From positions 746,501 to 810,500 of the forward strand of contig NZ_JAUTBL010000002.1 of NCBI RefSeq assembly GCF_030819275.1: DNA of 64,000 bases, read 5' to 3'. Made by a program: the position numbers and the translations under genes. The first letter of the stretch is position 1. Every line of letters begins with the position of its first letter. Source of the stretch: Agrobacterium larrymoorei. Its GTDB lineage: Bacteria; Pseudomonadota; Alphaproteobacteria; Rhizobiales; Rhizobiaceae. Shown in pieces: positions 8,919 through 16,172 of the stretch. The notes beneath the pieces are model-generated. The model had not been told where the DNA came from. It did not search any database and saw only the letters and a program-made list of their open reading frames with translations.

Positions 8919-9323
8919 TTATTCGCCGGCGAGGAATTCCGCGCAGTAGCTCGGACCGTTAACGCCCGGACGATCGGAAACGGTGCGGATCGAGCTGATC
9001 TTGTAGTTGGAATCGACGTTCAACTGAACGGTGCAAGACAGAGAGGCGCTGCGAGCCGGAGAAATCTGGCGGCCACGCTTGCCGTCCTTTTCATCATACT
9101 TCGCTGGAATCTTCGCCTTCTTGTAACCGCCACGCCATGTGTAGGTCGTGCTGTTGCCATTGGATACATCGCTGAGAGGCGGGCCGAACTTGGCAAAGAA
9201 GATGCCGGCGGATTGGCCGACCCAACGGGTCTCGACCGGGCTCTTCGTGGCGATGGAGGGCGTGGTGGTGCAAGCGGAGAGGGCGATGGAGAGGCCCGCG
9301 AGCAGTGCGATGCGCAAACGCAT
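8919..9323 (-). CDS. Small lipoprotein of unknown function
   Basis: A 134-residue protein starting MRLRIALLAGLSIALSAC, a lipoprotein signal with lipobox LSAC. The mature domain has a conserved-looking aromatic core (WVGQSAGIFFAKFGPP, TYTWRGGYKK) and two Cys residues (SLSCTVQLNVD and SYCAEF) that may pair in the periplasm. The frame is open for 48 further codons upstream, but AAAGGA lies 8 nt before the ATG at 9323 and the signal peptide begins there. The pattern recalls envelope lipoproteins of the OmpA-assembly/SmpA-like kind, but I cannot name a family. A good terminator follows. Confidence 0.8.
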   Translation of the reverse strand: MRLRIALLAGLSIALSACTTTPSIATKSPVETRWVGQSAGIFFAKFGPPLSDVSNGNSTTYTWRGGYKKAKIPAKYDEKDGKRGRQISPARSASLSCTVQLNVDSNYKISSIRTVSDRPGVNGPSYCAEFLAGE

Positions 9324-9565
9324 GGTGAAAGGTCCTTTGTGCCTGTCCGGCATCGTCGCCGGGAAATGCGTTTCCCCTAACAGATTTACGGGAACTGGGC
9401 AGTGCCAAGTGAAGCGCTGATCAAAATTTCTTGCCACAATTGCTTTTTTGTAACGATTCCCGCGCACCTAACTCCTTCATTTCTTTCCGAAGCACATGTC
9501 ACAAAAATTTCGTAACCGCCGCTTGTCGAGAGCCGGATGCTGGTCTATAGAAACGCCGCTGGTCA

Positions 9566-9642
9566 CGGAGTGTAGCGCAGTCTGGTAGCGCACGTCGTTC
9601 GGGACGACGGGGTCGGAGGTTCGAATCCTCTCACTCCGACCA
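9566..9642 (+). tRNA. tRNA-Pro (anticodon CGG)
   Basis: Acceptor arms CGGAGTG/CACTCCG, D arm GCGC...GCGC, anticodon stem CGTCG/CGACG around TTCGGGA (anticodon CGG), T arm GGAGG/CCTCT around TTCGAAT, and an encoded ACCA end. It borders the accessory gene block to its right. Confidence 0.95.
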
Positions 9643-9790
9643 GCTTAAGCCTGTGCGGCCTAGGTTTTAGATCCCGATAACCCTCCAAAATCAATTGCGA
9701 CTTATGCTGCCTACGGCTGGATTTTTTGCATTATTAGCCGAGTGATAAGTGTCGCACCGTCTGGTCCAGGCGTGCTGTCGTCAACAGGGA

Positions 9791-9970
9791 TCAGTCAACG
9801 AACTCCATAAGTTTCGCAAAAGCCGGACGCGCTAAGGCTGTCTCGATGATCCGTCTTCCCGCTTTTGTTACGGGGCAAGAAGGTTGGGTCGGACCAAAGA
9901 TCAATCCGCATCCGTCTTCGGGCTTTGCGAATTTTCCCGGCAGTTGAGGCGTTAAAGCCGTGTTCCTGCC
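9791..9970 (-). pseudogene. 3' remnant of an unidentified gene between tRNA-Pro and the accessory block
   Basis: On the minus strand a 59-codon open stretch runs from an in-frame TGA at 9971-9973 to a stop at 9791. It reads like the end of a real protein (for example CGLIFGPTQPSCPV, then AGRRIIETALARPAFAKLM), but has no ATG or ribosome site at its 5' side. It may be the tail of a gene cut off when the neighbouring cassette arrived. The family is not recognised. The rest of 9643-10027 shows nothing else. Confidence 0.4.
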
Positions 9971-10027
9971 TCAAGGTGAATTCGTCCTGATGGTCGATGC
10001 TATCGTTGTTTGCAGGCGGCCCCCGCG

Positions 10028-11230
10028 ATGTCGAATTCTGAAATTCTTCTGTCTATCTGTGTTCCTACCTATAACCGACAGTTCCTGCTGGAGCGGAACG
10101 TATCTTTCCATCTGGAGCGGTTCCGGACGCTTCAGGTACCTTTCGAAATTGTTATCGTTGATGATTGCTCGACGGACGATACGGGCGCCTATATTGAGTC
10201 CCTGGAGGGTATCCCCGAAATCAATGCCTATCGCCGGGTGAAGAACTCCGGTTTCGTCAGCAACTACGCCTTTGCGATGCGCCGCGCGCGCGGACGCTAT
10301 GCGGTGTTTCTGGGCGATGACGATCTGCTCATTCCCGAAAAGGTCAAGGAGTATATCGAGATCATGGAGCGCGATCCGGGTGTCGGTATGGTTCAGGCCC
10401 CCTGGATGTTGGTGGATGCGCGTGGCGGCCAGCGGGACGTTGGGCCGTTCTACCGCGTTTCCGGTCCTACGCGGATAGCCAAGGGTGATTATGGCGCTTT
10501 CCTCGATTTCATCTTCGGGTATCACATCTTTCCAGAATTCATGATCGTTCGGCGAGATATCCTGGCCAAATCCATTTCGAGTGCGACGCCGTTCATCTTC
10601 TGGGCCTATCTCTTCACTGGAAGGGCGCTGGAACATACCGAAATCCTCTTCATGCCGGAGCCGTTTGCGCGCGTTACCGCCATCTCGGACGATCCTCGCC
10701 TGCAGCAGGGCAACAATGAATGCATGTTCCAGTGGGATACCTATCGTGGAGGCCTGGAATTTCTTGCGTCACTGATGTGGAGGCATAAGAAGCCGTCCGG
10801 CTATGAGCGTCAAGATTTCCTAAACAAGCTGATCATGTTCATGCTCAACCGACAAAGCGTTGCGCTGAGGCTGCATATCGAGACGGGGAACTGGCCCGAA
10901 GCGTATATTCTTTATCACCGTATGCGCGCCTATCAGGAAGTGCCGCTCTCCGAATCGTCACCGGATACGATCAAGCAACTCGCTGGACTTTCCCTGGCCG
11001 CGAAGGAGGCCGAGGCGTTTAGTCTCCAGCCGGTGGTGGTCGACCCCATGATTACCGACGACATCATTGAACTCCTGCATCCATCGCTGCAACAGCGTAT
11101 GACCCGCGACATCCCCTTAGGCGATAGCGGCCCTCACGCGTGGCTGCGGATGGATCCAAGTTTCGGAGAGCCGATGAAGCGCGATGATGCGGGCTTCGAC
11201 CTCTCCAGTTATCTTGAGCAGTTCATCTAA
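10028..11230 (+). CDS. Family 2 glycosyltransferase
   Basis: A 400-residue protein with a GT-A domain in its first 230 residues: start strand LLSICVPTYNR, nucleotide-binding VIVDDCSTDDT (Asp 45-46), and metal-binding GDDD at residues 96-99 in YAVFLGDDDLL. The C-terminal 170 residues are helical and family-variable. Such enzymes transfer a sugar from a nucleotide donor onto lipid-linked or surface glycans at the inner face of the membrane; donor and acceptor cannot be read from sequence. I prefer the ATG at 10028 to the in-frame TTG at 10010, although neither has a good Shine-Dalgarno match. It is the first gene of the accessory block behind tRNA-Pro. Confidence 0.87.
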   Translation: MSNSEILLSICVPTYNRQFLLERNVSFHLERFRTLQVPFEIVIVDDCSTDDTGAYIESLEGIPEINAYRRVKNSGFVSNYAFAMRRARGRYAVFLGDDDLLIPEKVKEYIEIMERDPGVGMVQAPWMLVDARGGQRDVGPFYRVSGPTRIAKGDYGAFLDFIFGYHIFPEFMIVRRDILAKSISSATPFIFWAYLFTGRALEHTEILFMPEPFARVTAISDDPRLQQGNNECMFQWDTYRGGLEFLASLMWRHKKPSGYERQDFLNKLIMFMLNRQSVALRLHIETGNWPEAYILYHRMRAYQEVPLSESSPDTIKQLAGLSLAAKEAEAFSLQPVVVDPMITDDIIELLHPSLQQRMTRDIPLGDSGPHAWLRMDPSFGEPMKRDDAGFDLSSYLEQFI

Positions 11231-11374
11231 TGACGTTGGGCGATGGAGCGCTTTTTGGGCGGTTTCGTGCCGATATTAGGTCGTGAAAGTACATACAGGT
11301 GGGGAGTCAATTCCGTATCAATCCTGCCCGCTCTTATCTAGTTATCGTTTAGTCAGGTTTAATGAAAGCTTACG

Positions 11375-12961
11375 ATGAAACTCACGAACTCTAGCCTCGA
11401 AAACTCTGTCGATACGATGAGCCGCAAGCTTGATGATCTGCTAGCGGCGGTTTCTTCCATTGCGCAGCGTCAACAGTTGCACGAGGAGATCATTGTAGAG
11501 ATGGTCACTTTCCTCCAGGCGTTTCGGGAGGAATCTCTGGGCGGGCAGCAAGCTAATCTTCAGGAAGTGCAGGAAGCCTCTCTTGGCCTTGCGGCTATGG
11601 TGAGTGAACTTGCCGGCTCTACCTTGGGGCTGGGCGAGGCTGTACGTTCTGGAGTGGGGGAGGTCGCGGGAAGAATAGAAGGAATTGTTACCAGTCACCA
11701 TCGCACCCTGCTTCGGCTAGTGAGTTCCGGTCTGCGTAACAGGCCTGTCTCCGCTCCACGAATTCGGTGTGTCTTTTTGGTGCACATGATCGAAGCGTGG
11801 GACGCTCAGGCTGAGGTTTACCACTCGATGCTCCGTGATCCGCGTTTCGATCCAGTTGTCGTCAGCATTAATCGCCGGTTTCCGGGCAACAGTGGCTACA
11901 GCGGCGAAGAGATCGTAAGTGCGGCTTTGGATGGTCAGGCAATTGATCACATTCGCTTGGGGACACAAAGTTTTGACGAAGCGCATGATATGCTCAGTTA
12001 TCTTGCCCCTGATGTGATATTCCGTCAATCGCACTGGGATGTTGACTATCCGCCGGCTTTTGCGACGGAGGCGCTGGCATTCGCCAGGCTTTGCGTGATC
12101 CCGTATGGAATGTCTATGGTCCGGCAATTCACGCACTCGGAGCCAACTCCTTCATACATATCCTCAAGAGCGTTTGATCAGCCCTATCATCGTTCGGCCT
12201 GGCGGATTTTCTGTGAGACCGAGCAGACGAAAGCCTATTTCGCTAGTTTCCACCATTCCGTACCTGATAAGCTAGTTCTTTCCGGCTACCCAAAAAACGC
12301 GCGTCTCACTGCCGCACTCGGCAAGGGGGTGTGGCCTATAGGCGATACAGGAAAAAAAGCTTTCAAGGTCATCTGGGCTCCTCATCATTCTCTCGGAGAT
12401 GATTGGCTTGCTTTCGGCGTGTTCCACAATATATGCGCGGACATGTTGCTGTGGGCACGATCCGCTCCGGACATCGAGTTTGTGTTGAAGCCCCATCCAG
12501 CATTGTTTTCCTATGCTGTGAGTGACGACTACCTGTCTCAGGATGCCATGGATGCATTCAGGCGGGACTGGCAGGCGCTTCCCAACTGCGCCATTTCGGA
12601 AGGCCAATATGGTGAACTGTTTGCGGCATCCGACCTGATGCTTACGGATGGTGTCGCCTTTTTGGCGGAATATCAGCTTTTCGATAAACCACTGATCTTT
12701 TTTGACTCCCAGAGACATGTGCCGTTCAATGAGCTGGGGCTTCTTGCGGAGGCATGTGCTGACCGGGTTACGACGTTTCAGCAGGCAAGGGAAGCAATCC
12801 TGGATTATGCAGCGGGCAGGAAGTGGGGCCGCGAGGAGAATCGTGCGCGCCTGCGGAGTGTCATGATGCCCAATCAACGTCCAGCTGCAGATATTATAAT
12901 GGATTGCATAGCGAGCGGACTTGGCGTTGTTGGTCAGCCTGAGAACAGTTCTGAGTCTTAA
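11375..12961 (+). CDS. CDP-glycerol glycerophosphotransferase-like protein with N-terminal coiled coil
   Basis: A 528-residue protein in two parts. Residues 1 to about 115 are heptad-rich with no aromatic core (SRKLDDLLAAVSSIAQRQQL and the following helices) and should form a coiled coil. From about residue 128 (IRCVFLVHMIEAWDAQAEVY) a GT-B-like fold begins. It carries IWAPHHSLGDDW, FVLKPHPALF and, near the end, ASDLMLTDGVAFLAEYQLFDKPLIF, a pattern resembling the TagB/TagF teichoic-acid transferases, which move polyol-phosphate from a CDP carrier. This reading is by motif resemblance only. It sits between the GT2 gene and the HAD/nucleotidyltransferase operon, which fits a role using the activated product made there. 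Confidence 0.65.
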   Translation: MKLTNSSLENSVDTMSRKLDDLLAAVSSIAQRQQLHEEIIVEMVTFLQAFREESLGGQQANLQEVQEASLGLAAMVSELAGSTLGLGEAVRSGVGEVAGRIEGIVTSHHRTLLRLVSSGLRNRPVSAPRIRCVFLVHMIEAWDAQAEVYHSMLRDPRFDPVVVSINRRFPGNSGYSGEEIVSAALDGQAIDHIRLGTQSFDEAHDMLSYLAPDVIFRQSHWDVDYPPAFATEALAFARLCVIPYGMSMVRQFTHSEPTPSYISSRAFDQPYHRSAWRIFCETEQTKAYFASFHHSVPDKLVLSGYPKNARLTAALGKGVWPIGDTGKKAFKVIWAPHHSLGDDWLAFGVFHNICADMLLWARSAPDIEFVLKPHPALFSYAVSDDYLSQDAMDAFRRDWQALPNCAISEGQYGELFAASDLMLTDGVAFLAEYQLFDKPLIFFDSQRHVPFNELGLLAEACADRVTTFQQAREAILDYAAGRKWGREENRARLRSVMMPNQRPAADIIMDCIASGLGVVGQPENSSES

Positions 12962-13057
12962 TGTTGATAGTAAGACGATGCCCTCATGTCGGGTGCCCAT
13001 TGGCGTTCTGGTTCTGGCGTGAGGGTTTCACCGGTATCCGTGAAATAGGGTCATGAG

Positions 13058-13732
13058 ATGTATCGCCAACTAAGTCAAAAGCAAGATCTCGTTTCTGAGT
13101 TTAGTTCTTTTGTGCCGGATACCGTTGCTCGAGGTACGGCGTTCGCATTCGATTTGGATGGAACGATTACTAAGGCCGAGCTTTTGCCGATGATTGCATC
13201 TGAGTTGGGTCTGGAGGCGGAGATGCGCCTTTTGACAGAGCTTACGATGGCAGGAAAAATTCCTTTCGAAGATTCCTTCAGGCTGCGGTTTGCGATCCTG
13301 AGGAGCGCTGGTCTTGAGAGAATCTGGTCGATTGTGTCTGAGGTAGAATTCGATCCCTATATCGAGGATTTTATCAATCAAAACGCCAGCCGATGCTTCG
13401 TTGTTACCGGTAATCTCGATGTCTGGATCAAGCCGTTGATGGAGCGGCTTCCGTGCAAATTTTATACCTCGACTGCTATGCTTGATGCGGAAGGTAATAT
13501 TGTCGCTCTTGATTCGGTTATGCGTAAGAATGCGGCTGGCCTCGAGCTAAAGGAGCGTTTTGATCGGCTTGTGTCGATCGGGGATGGCTTCAATGATATT
13601 CCCATTTTTGATGTAGCCGATGTCGGAGTCGCTTTCATGGGGTTGCACGCTGCGCCCGATGCTCTCGTCTCCGTTTCAAACTACGTTGCACTTAACGGAA
13701 AATCCTTATGTCGATTGTTAAACACGCTGTAA
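13058..13732 (+). CDS. HAD-family phosphatase (SerB-like)
   Basis: A 224-residue cytosolic phosphohydrolase. HAD motif I is FDLDGTIT (nucleophile Asp32, acid/base Asp34), motif II lies near CFVVTGNLD (Thr117), motif III contains Lys157 (VMRKNAAG), and motif IV is SIGDGFNDIP (Asp176 and Asp180). The helical cap between motifs I and II places it in the HAD-IB/phosphoserine-phosphatase-like group acting on small metabolites. The next gene begins 25 bp before this stop codon, so the two are co-translated. Codon third positions are less G/C-biased than in genes outside the block. The substrate is unknown; a phosphorylated amino acid or alcohol is plausible from context. Confidence 0.82.
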   Translation: MYRQLSQKQDLVSEFSSFVPDTVARGTAFAFDLDGTITKAELLPMIASELGLEAEMRLLTELTMAGKIPFEDSFRLRFAILRSAGLERIWSIVSEVEFDPYIEDFINQNASRCFVVTGNLDVWIKPLMERLPCKFYTSTAMLDAEGNIVALDSVMRKNAAGLELKERFDRLVSIGDGFNDIPIFDVADVGVAFMGLHAAPDALVSVSNYVALNGKSLCRLLNTL

Positions 13733-14373
13733 TCGCTGCCGCGGGTCTCGGGTCGCGGTTGGGGCACGGAAAGCCGAAGTGTCTCGTTGAGGTGGAAGGT
13801 GTAAAGATTCTGAAGCACCTGCTTCACCTTCTGCATGATGTGGAAGATGTGCGTGTCGTTGCTGGCTTCGAAGAAAAGGAAGTTATAGCAGAGCTTCGTA
13901 AAGTCAGGGACGATGTTATTGTTGTACGTAATCCAGGCTTTCGGTCTACCACCACACTTCACAGCTATGAACTCGGAGCGCGTCACGTGAAAGGCGATGT
14001 TCTCTTCATGGATGGAGACATGCTTGTCGAAGAGGAAAGTTTCAAAGCCTTCCTCAAGTCATGTGTGCCGGGTCTTCCGCGTCTGGCCGTCACTAAAACA
14101 AAAACGCGCGATGCGGTCTTCGTCGCCATCGAAGAGGGAATGGTCACGAGCTTTCGACGGGAAGACCCGACCGACTACGAGTGGGCCAATATTTCCTGGC
14201 TGCCGAACGACTTTTTCGCGGAAATTGGCAATACGCCGGTCTACGAGCACCTTTGTCAATATCTGCCCATAGCTGCTGAGGAGCTGATTGCATACGAGAT
14301 AGATAGCGAACAGGATCTAGCTTTGGCCAAGGAGAATCTGCACCTTTTCGGTCTGGAGAAACTCCGTGCCTGA
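13708..14373 (+). CDS. NTP-transferase, phosphocholine-cytidylyltransferase-like
   Basis: A 221-residue single-domain nucleotidyltransferase. The signature AAGLGSRLGHGKPKCLVEV (residues 11-29) is the nucleotide-binding P-loop of the family. NPGFRSTTTLHSY near residue 76 resembles the NPxxxxTNNxxSL segment of LicC/phosphocholine cytidylyltransferases, and FMDGDMLVEEE carries the metal-binding Asp. It probably activates a small phosphorylated compound as a CDP- or other NDP-derivative. It overlaps the HAD gene by 25 bp and the racemase gene by 8 bp, in a translationally coupled operon. Confidence 0.75.
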   Translation: MSIVKHAVIAAAGLGSRLGHGKPKCLVEVEGVKILKHLLHLLHDVEDVRVVAGFEEKEVIAELRKVRDDVIVVRNPGFRSTTTLHSYELGARHVKGDVLFMDGDMLVEEESFKAFLKSCVPGLPRLAVTKTKTRDAVFVAIEEGMVTSFRREDPTDYEWANISWLPNDFFAEIGNTPVYEHLCQYLPIAAEELIAYEIDSEQDLALAKENLHLFGLEKLRA

Positions 14374-15142
14374 TATGCAGGGACTGATGAGCGACAAGAA
14401 GCGTATAATCGGCATCATTGGTGGGGCAGGTGTCGCAGCCTCTGCCGAATTGGTTCAGCGCATAGAGCAGAAGGTAACCGCTCAGGGCGCGTTTAGAGAT
14501 TCTCACCATCCTGAGTTGCTTCTGTACAACGCGACGCAGGTTCCCAGCCGAAGTATGTACTTGGAAGGCAGGGGTGAAAGCTTTGTGCCGGGCTACGTTG
14601 ATGCGGCTGAAAAGCTGAAGAACGCAGGTGCGTCCTTCGTGGCTATGTGTTGCAACACTGCCCATTATGCGCGGCGGGAAATTGCTAGGGAAGCGGGTAT
14701 TCCTATCCTCAACCTGCTTGCCGAAAGTCTTGCATCTGCGGTGAACCTAGTCCCCAATGTACGACGGATCGGGATACTTTGCTCAGATGGTACCAGAAAA
14801 GCAGGTCTTTTCGAGCGGGAAGCCGCTAATCTCGAATTAAATACAGAACTCGTCTATCCCGCTGCGGAGTACCAGCAGATGGTGACACTCGGCATCTGCA
14901 ATATAAAGAAGGGGTATCATCGTTCGCTGCAGCTAAGCGATCCCGCCCGCCCCGCTCACCTTTATTCCAAGGCCGCAGCAAACTTGATCGAAAAAGGCGC
15001 GGAGGTTGTAATATTGGGTTGCACCGAAGTTCCACTTGATTTTCTGGCAAATGATTGTGTGGTTCCCGTTATCGACACTATCAATATATTAGCAGACGCG
15101 TGTATCGCGATTTCGTCAGGTTACCGAGATATTCCAGAATGA
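14366..15142 (+). CDS. Aspartate/glutamate racemase-family protein
   Basis: A 258-residue cofactor-independent racemase of the Asp/Glu family. Both catalytic thiols are in place: Cys96 in MCCNTAHY and Cys219 in GCTEVPLDF. The N-terminal IIGIIGGAGVAASAELVQRI matches the family's first strand and helix. These enzymes invert the alpha carbon of an acidic amino acid or related compound. The GTG at 14366 has GGAG 7 nt upstream and overlaps the preceding stop, so I prefer it to ATGs at 14375 and 14387. Its place inside a nucleotidyltransferase operon is unusual for a racemase serving peptidoglycan and suggests a D-amino-acid building block for a surface substituent. Confidence 0.82.
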   Translation: MPDMQGLMSDKKRIIGIIGGAGVAASAELVQRIEQKVTAQGAFRDSHHPELLLYNATQVPSRSMYLEGRGESFVPGYVDAAEKLKNAGASFVAMCCNTAHYARREIAREAGIPILNLLAESLASAVNLVPNVRRIGILCSDGTRKAGLFEREAANLELNTELVYPAAEYQQMVTLGICNIKKGYHRSLQLSDPARPAHLYSKAAANLIEKGAEVVILGCTEVPLDFLANDCVVPVIDTINILADACIAISSGYRDIPE

Positions 15143-15149
15143 GATTGTT

Positions 15150-15881
15150 ATGAGCCGAATATACCAGACGCAGGAAACGATCGACAGCGCAAAAATTCAA
15201 AGCTTCTTCAATTCGAGAGCGAAAAAAGAAGCCAGCGCGGTTGATGCGGTGATGCTACAGTCGGCAGGCTCTACGATCGCAAGCGACCGGAATGCCTACG
15301 AGTGTGAGCACCTGCTTCCCAGACCCGCATTACCGGTGGCGATATTGGAGTTGGGCTGTGGTGCAGGCAGGATCGCGCTCGCATATCGTGACGCGGGCCA
15401 CCGCTACATGGGACTGGATTTCTCCCAAGAGCTTATTTTGCGCGCGAAAGCAGAAAACGGCTCCTCTGAGCACATTCAGTTTCAGGTCGCCGAGGTTCCG
15501 TTTGTAGAAGCGGAAACGCTGAAAATTCAGCCGCCATATGATCTGGTTATTGTCACCGCCTTACTGTTGTATCTCAACGACGAGGCTGTTCTGAAAACCT
15601 TTGAACTAATCTCCAAGTTATCGGCACCTTCGTCGCAGATCTATATCCGGGAATCGCTTTCCGACATCGATGTACGCCTCACCCTGAAAGAGCATTTTTC
15701 CGAAGAGCTCGGCGATACCTACAACGCGATCTACCGCACAACGGATGAACTCAGGGCCGTCATGCAAGAAACCTTGATCGCCGAAGGGTTCTCCTATTCG
15801 GTCAATGGCGAGTATGCGTTCCCACCCGCTCTACGCAATCGCGCCGAAACAGCCCAGAAGTATTTTCTCCTGAACCGCTGA
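15150..15881 (+). CDS. Class I SAM-dependent methyltransferase
   Basis: A 243-residue cytosolic methyltransferase with a Rossmann core. Motif I is ILELGCGAGRIA (residues 65-76), motif II ends in GLDFSQELI, and the motif IV region is YDLVIVTALLLYLND. The first 50 residues are helical and polar and may form the substrate cap. It starts 7 bp after the racemase stop codon, preceded by GAGATTGTT, and closes the coupled run. Acceptor (O- or N-) cannot be deduced; context suggests methylation of the compound made by the preceding three enzymes. Confidence 0.8.
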   Translation: MSRIYQTQETIDSAKIQSFFNSRAKKEASAVDAVMLQSAGSTIASDRNAYECEHLLPRPALPVAILELGCGAGRIALAYRDAGHRYMGLDFSQELILRAKAENGSSEHIQFQVAEVPFVEAETLKIQPPYDLVIVTALLLYLNDEAVLKTFELISKLSAPSSQIYIRESLSDIDVRLTLKEHFSEELGDTYNAIYRTTDELRAVMQETLIAEGFSYSVNGEYAFPPALRNRAETAQKYFLLNR

Positions 15882-15891
15882 TGCGCAATTT

Positions 15892-15919
15892 TAGAGCAGG
15901 TTCGATAAAAGCTGCTCTA
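15892..15919 (+). terminator. Hairpin at end of the accessory operon
   Basis: TAGAGCAG and CTGCTCTA form an 8-bp stem with a 12-nt loop, 11 bp beyond the methyltransferase stop. There is no U tract, so termination is uncertain. Confidence 0.4.
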
Positions 15920-16036
15920 TAGCTGTGCCCCTGATACACATGAATTAACTCGAAACTTGAAACCGCGTTTCTTGATCTGCAGCTGGAACATTCCGTCAAA
16001 GCGATAGTTCACTCTTTGCTAATAGGAGAGTGAGAC

Positions 16037-16114
16037 ATGCTAAAAGGATTGTTGCTGTGGGCGCTGGGCGTCCCGTTTTTCGTTGTTGTTCTGCTGTGGA
16101 TGTTCGTTTTCTAA
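16037..16114 (+). CDS. 25-residue single-span membrane protein
   Basis: ATG at 16037 is preceded by AGGAGAG with a 6-nt spacer, a very strong ribosome site. The product begins MLKGLLLWALGVP and ends LLWMFVF: almost entirely hydrophobic, with one Lys near the N-terminus and a Pro in the middle, as expected for a single-span micropeptide. A perfect bidirectional terminator follows 26 bp after the stop, making a compact transcription unit. I do not know a function; the strong start and terminator are the reason to call it. Confidence 0.65.
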   Translation: MLKGLLLWALGVPFFVVVLLWMFVF

Positions 16115-16139
16115 GCACCGCGGGACAAAGGATGAATCG

Positions 16140-16169
16140 AAAAGGCGCCGGGATTGCCCGGCGCCTTTT
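16140..16169. terminator. Bidirectional terminator between the micropeptide gene and cysN
   Basis: AAAAGGCGCCGGG and CCCGGCGCCTTTT form a perfect 13-bp stem with a 4-nt loop and T runs on both strands. It serves the micropeptide on the plus strand and the cysHDN operon on the minus strand. Confidence 0.95.
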
Positions 16170-16172
16170 CGT

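Noticed and set aside
9566..16030. A classical integrative island using tRNA-Pro as attachment site
   Set aside because: No integrase gene and no direct repeat of the tRNA 3' end was found on the far side, so only an accessory block, not an integrative element, is claimed.
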